NCBI GenBank assembly: GCA_002084985.1
Contig: MZGO01000086.1
Coordinates: 1-7,873 of the forward strand
DNA: 7,873 nt
Origin: Thermotoga sp. 4484_232
GTDB taxonomy: Bacteria > Thermotogota > Thermotogae > Thermotogales > Thermotogaceae
Direction: 5' to 3'
Made by a program: the position numbers and the translations under genes. Shown in pieces: positions 6,813 through 7,873 of this stretch. Within the stretch, counting starts at the first letter, position 1; each line of letters opens with the position of its first letter. The notes beneath the pieces are model-generated. The model had not been told where the DNA came from. It was given only the letters and a program-made list of their open reading frames with translations, and searched no databases.

Positions 6813-6846
6813 ATGATACGGAATTTGTTAGAACGGAGGGAAGGTT

Positions 6847-7539
6847 ATGAAAACTCTCATACTGGCAGCTGGTATAGGAAAGAGGATGAAATCCAAATAT
6901 CCCAAGGTTGTGCATAAACTCTCTGGGAAACCGATCTTGAGTTGGGTCATAGATACAGCAAAGGAGGTGTCGAGAGATATCGGTATCGTATTGGGATACA
7001 GAGGCGATGAGGTCAAGAAGATACTCCCATCTTGGGTGAAAGTCTTCTATCAGAAGGAACCTTTGGGAACTGCTCACGCTGTGATGTGTGCAAAAGATTT
7101 CATAGATGAAGATGAAGACATCCTCATACTTTATGGGGATGTTCCCCTCATAAGAAAGGAGACGATACAGAAGATGCTGGAAAAGCATAGAAGCAGTGAC
7201 AGTGATGTTATCGTTCTCACCGCCATTTTCGACGATCCCAGAGGATACGGAAGGATTGTTAGAAAAAATGGGAAAATCACAATAATTGAAGATGCAGATG
7301 CAGATGATGAAATCAGAAAGATCAAGGAGATCAACACTGGAATATATATATTCAAAGGTCGGGCCCTTCTTGAAATCCTGCCAAGAATAAAGAACGAAAA
7401 CGCTCAGGGAGAGTACTACCTGACAGACGGAGTCAGAATGCTTCAGAATGTGGAAACGGTGGTCATAGAGAATGCTTATGAAGTGATAGGAGTGAATACG
7501 AGAAAAGATCTGATAAAGTTGGAAGAATATTTGAGATAG
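6847..7539 (+). CDS. glmU: GlmU N-terminal part: N-acetylglucosamine-1-phosphate uridyltransferase domain, ended by a premature stop
   Basis: Cytoplasmic uridyltransferase that makes UDP-GlcNAc from GlcNAc-1-P and UTP for peptidoglycan and surface glycans. The 230 residues cover the whole Rossmann-like domain: [20 protein letters not shown] (6-25) with the nucleotide-binding loop, [12 protein letters not shown] (68-79), YGDVPL (96-101) with Asp98 as the expected Mg ligand, and GYGRI (133-137). It also has a conserved Glu at 148, INTGIY (162-167), QGEYYLTD (187-194) and VNTR (216-219) with Asn217 as the second expected Mg ligand. The start has GGAGG 7 nt upstream. A full GlmU is about 445-456 residues; this frame stops at TAG 7537-7539, at the point where the linker helix to the left-handed beta-helix domain should begin. 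The sequence resumes in another frame with about 45-50 expected residues missing, so the gene appears deleted at the domain junction. This domain alone could still be catalytically active. Confidence 0.93.
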   Translation: MKTLILAAGIGKRMKSKYPKVVHKLSGKPILSWVIDTAKEVSRDIGIVLGYRGDEVKKILPSWVKVFYQKEPLGTAHAVMCAKDFIDEDEDILILYGDVPLIRKETIQKMLEKHRSSDSDVIVLTAIFDDPRGYGRIVRKNGKITIIEDADADDEIRKIKEINTGIYIFKGRALLEILPRIKNENAQGEYYLTDGVRMLQNVETVVIENAYEVIGVNTRKDLIKLEEYLR

Positions 7540-7544
7540 GTCCT

Positions 7545-7873
7545 ATGACAAGGTTGATAGATTGTAAGATCGGTGATAGGGTAAGAATTGTGAGGTCGGA
7601 GTGTATGGGTGCTTTCATGGAAAGTGATGTTACGGTTGGGCCTTTTGCGAGATTGAGAAAAGGGACCGTTCTGAAACGGCATGTGAAGATAGGAAACTTC
7701 GTCGAGGTGAAAAAAAGTACAGTGGGTGAAAACAGCAAAGCGCAGCATCTGACTTACATAGGAGATACGTTCATCGGGAAGGATGTGAACGTGGGAGCAG
7801 GGACGATAACGTGCAATTACGATGGGAAGAGGAAGAATCCCACCTTCATTGAAGATAGCGCCTTCATAGGGAG
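7545..7873 (+). CDS. glmU: GlmU C-terminal part: left-handed beta-helix acetyltransferase domain fragment (open at window end)
   Basis: This frame carries the glucosamine-1-phosphate acetyltransferase half of GlmU, which acetylates GlcN-1-P from acetyl-CoA. Visible are hexapeptide-repeat coils ([22 protein letters not shown]), [10 protein letters not shown] (49-57), [11 protein letters not shown] (64-74) with the expected catalytic His at about 68, [13 protein letters not shown] (82-94) and EDSAFIG at the window edge. Residues corresponding to the sugar-phosphate-binding Arg, Lys, Tyr and Asn are present. Similarity extends five codons upstream of the ATG (EIGP before MTRL, from about 7533), overlapping the previous frame. 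The ATG at 7545 is the first possible start and has only AGGT 3 nt before it, so translation is doubtful. The first beta-helix coils (normally between the linker and EIGP) are absent. It could be the tail of a broken glmU or, less likely, a separately translated half. Confidence 0.88.
   Translation, partial: MTRLIDCKIGDRVRIVRSECMGAFMESDVTVGPFARLRKGTVLKRHVKIGNFVEVKKSTVGENSKAQHLTYIGDTFIGKDVNVGAGTITCNYDGKRKNPTFIEDSAFIG

Noticed and set aside
7290..7310. Short GATGCA direct repeat in glmU
   Set aside because: It encodes an ordinary DADADD stretch in frame within the uridyltransferase domain and does not disturb the reading frame.
1..7873. CRISPR array, tRNA/rRNA genes, insertion sequence ends or transposase
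   Set aside because: No regularly spaced repeats, cloverleaf-like sequence, terminal inverted repeats or transposase motifs were seen on either strand.

Overview
The window looks like a Thermotogales chromosome segment, most likely Thermotoga or a close relative. The reasons are AGA/AGG-rich codon use, Lys/Glu/Ile-rich proteins, strong GGAGG-type ribosome binding sites, a peptide-transporter operon, and a DUF72 protein close to glmU (as I recall, T. maritima has TM1631 and TM1629 in similar proximity). This is recognition by eye; no search was run.

Left half, minus strand (about 3863 down to 1): an operon with a good sigma-70-type promoter (TTGACA, 18-nt spacer, TAAAAT). It reads an AroM-family gene, a dipeptide/oligopeptide ABC transporter substrate-binding protein gene, dppB-type permease and dppC-type permease. 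The last is cut by the window edge just before its C terminus. The binding-protein gene is broken by an internal deletion with a frameshift, while the genes on both sides look intact. A perfect 14-bp-stem hairpin lies between the binding-protein gene and dppB.

Middle (about 3864-4344): no intact gene. The stretch holds decayed plus-strand coding sequence in at least two frames. Its end overlaps the 3' end of a YbaK/ProX-like gene on the minus strand.

Right half: a divergent promoter region with a 12-bp palindrome (TATGAT on both strands) separates the YbaK-like gene (minus) from a plus-strand operon. That operon contains a DUF72 protein, a small acidic protein (perhaps DUF494/Smg-like), an EamA/DMT-family transporter and glmU. 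The EamA gene is frameshifted by a perfect 19-bp tandem duplication; removing one copy restores a complete transporter. glmU is interrupted where its two domains meet: the uridyltransferase half ends early, and the acetyltransferase half resumes in another frame with roughly 45-50 expected residues missing.

I see no CRISPR, RNA gene, transposase or obvious new defence system. The striking feature is the density of lesions: two microhomology-type deletions, one short tandem duplication and one decayed gene, among otherwise well-preserved genes. This is either real, recent slippage mutagenesis or an assembly problem, and raw reads would decide.
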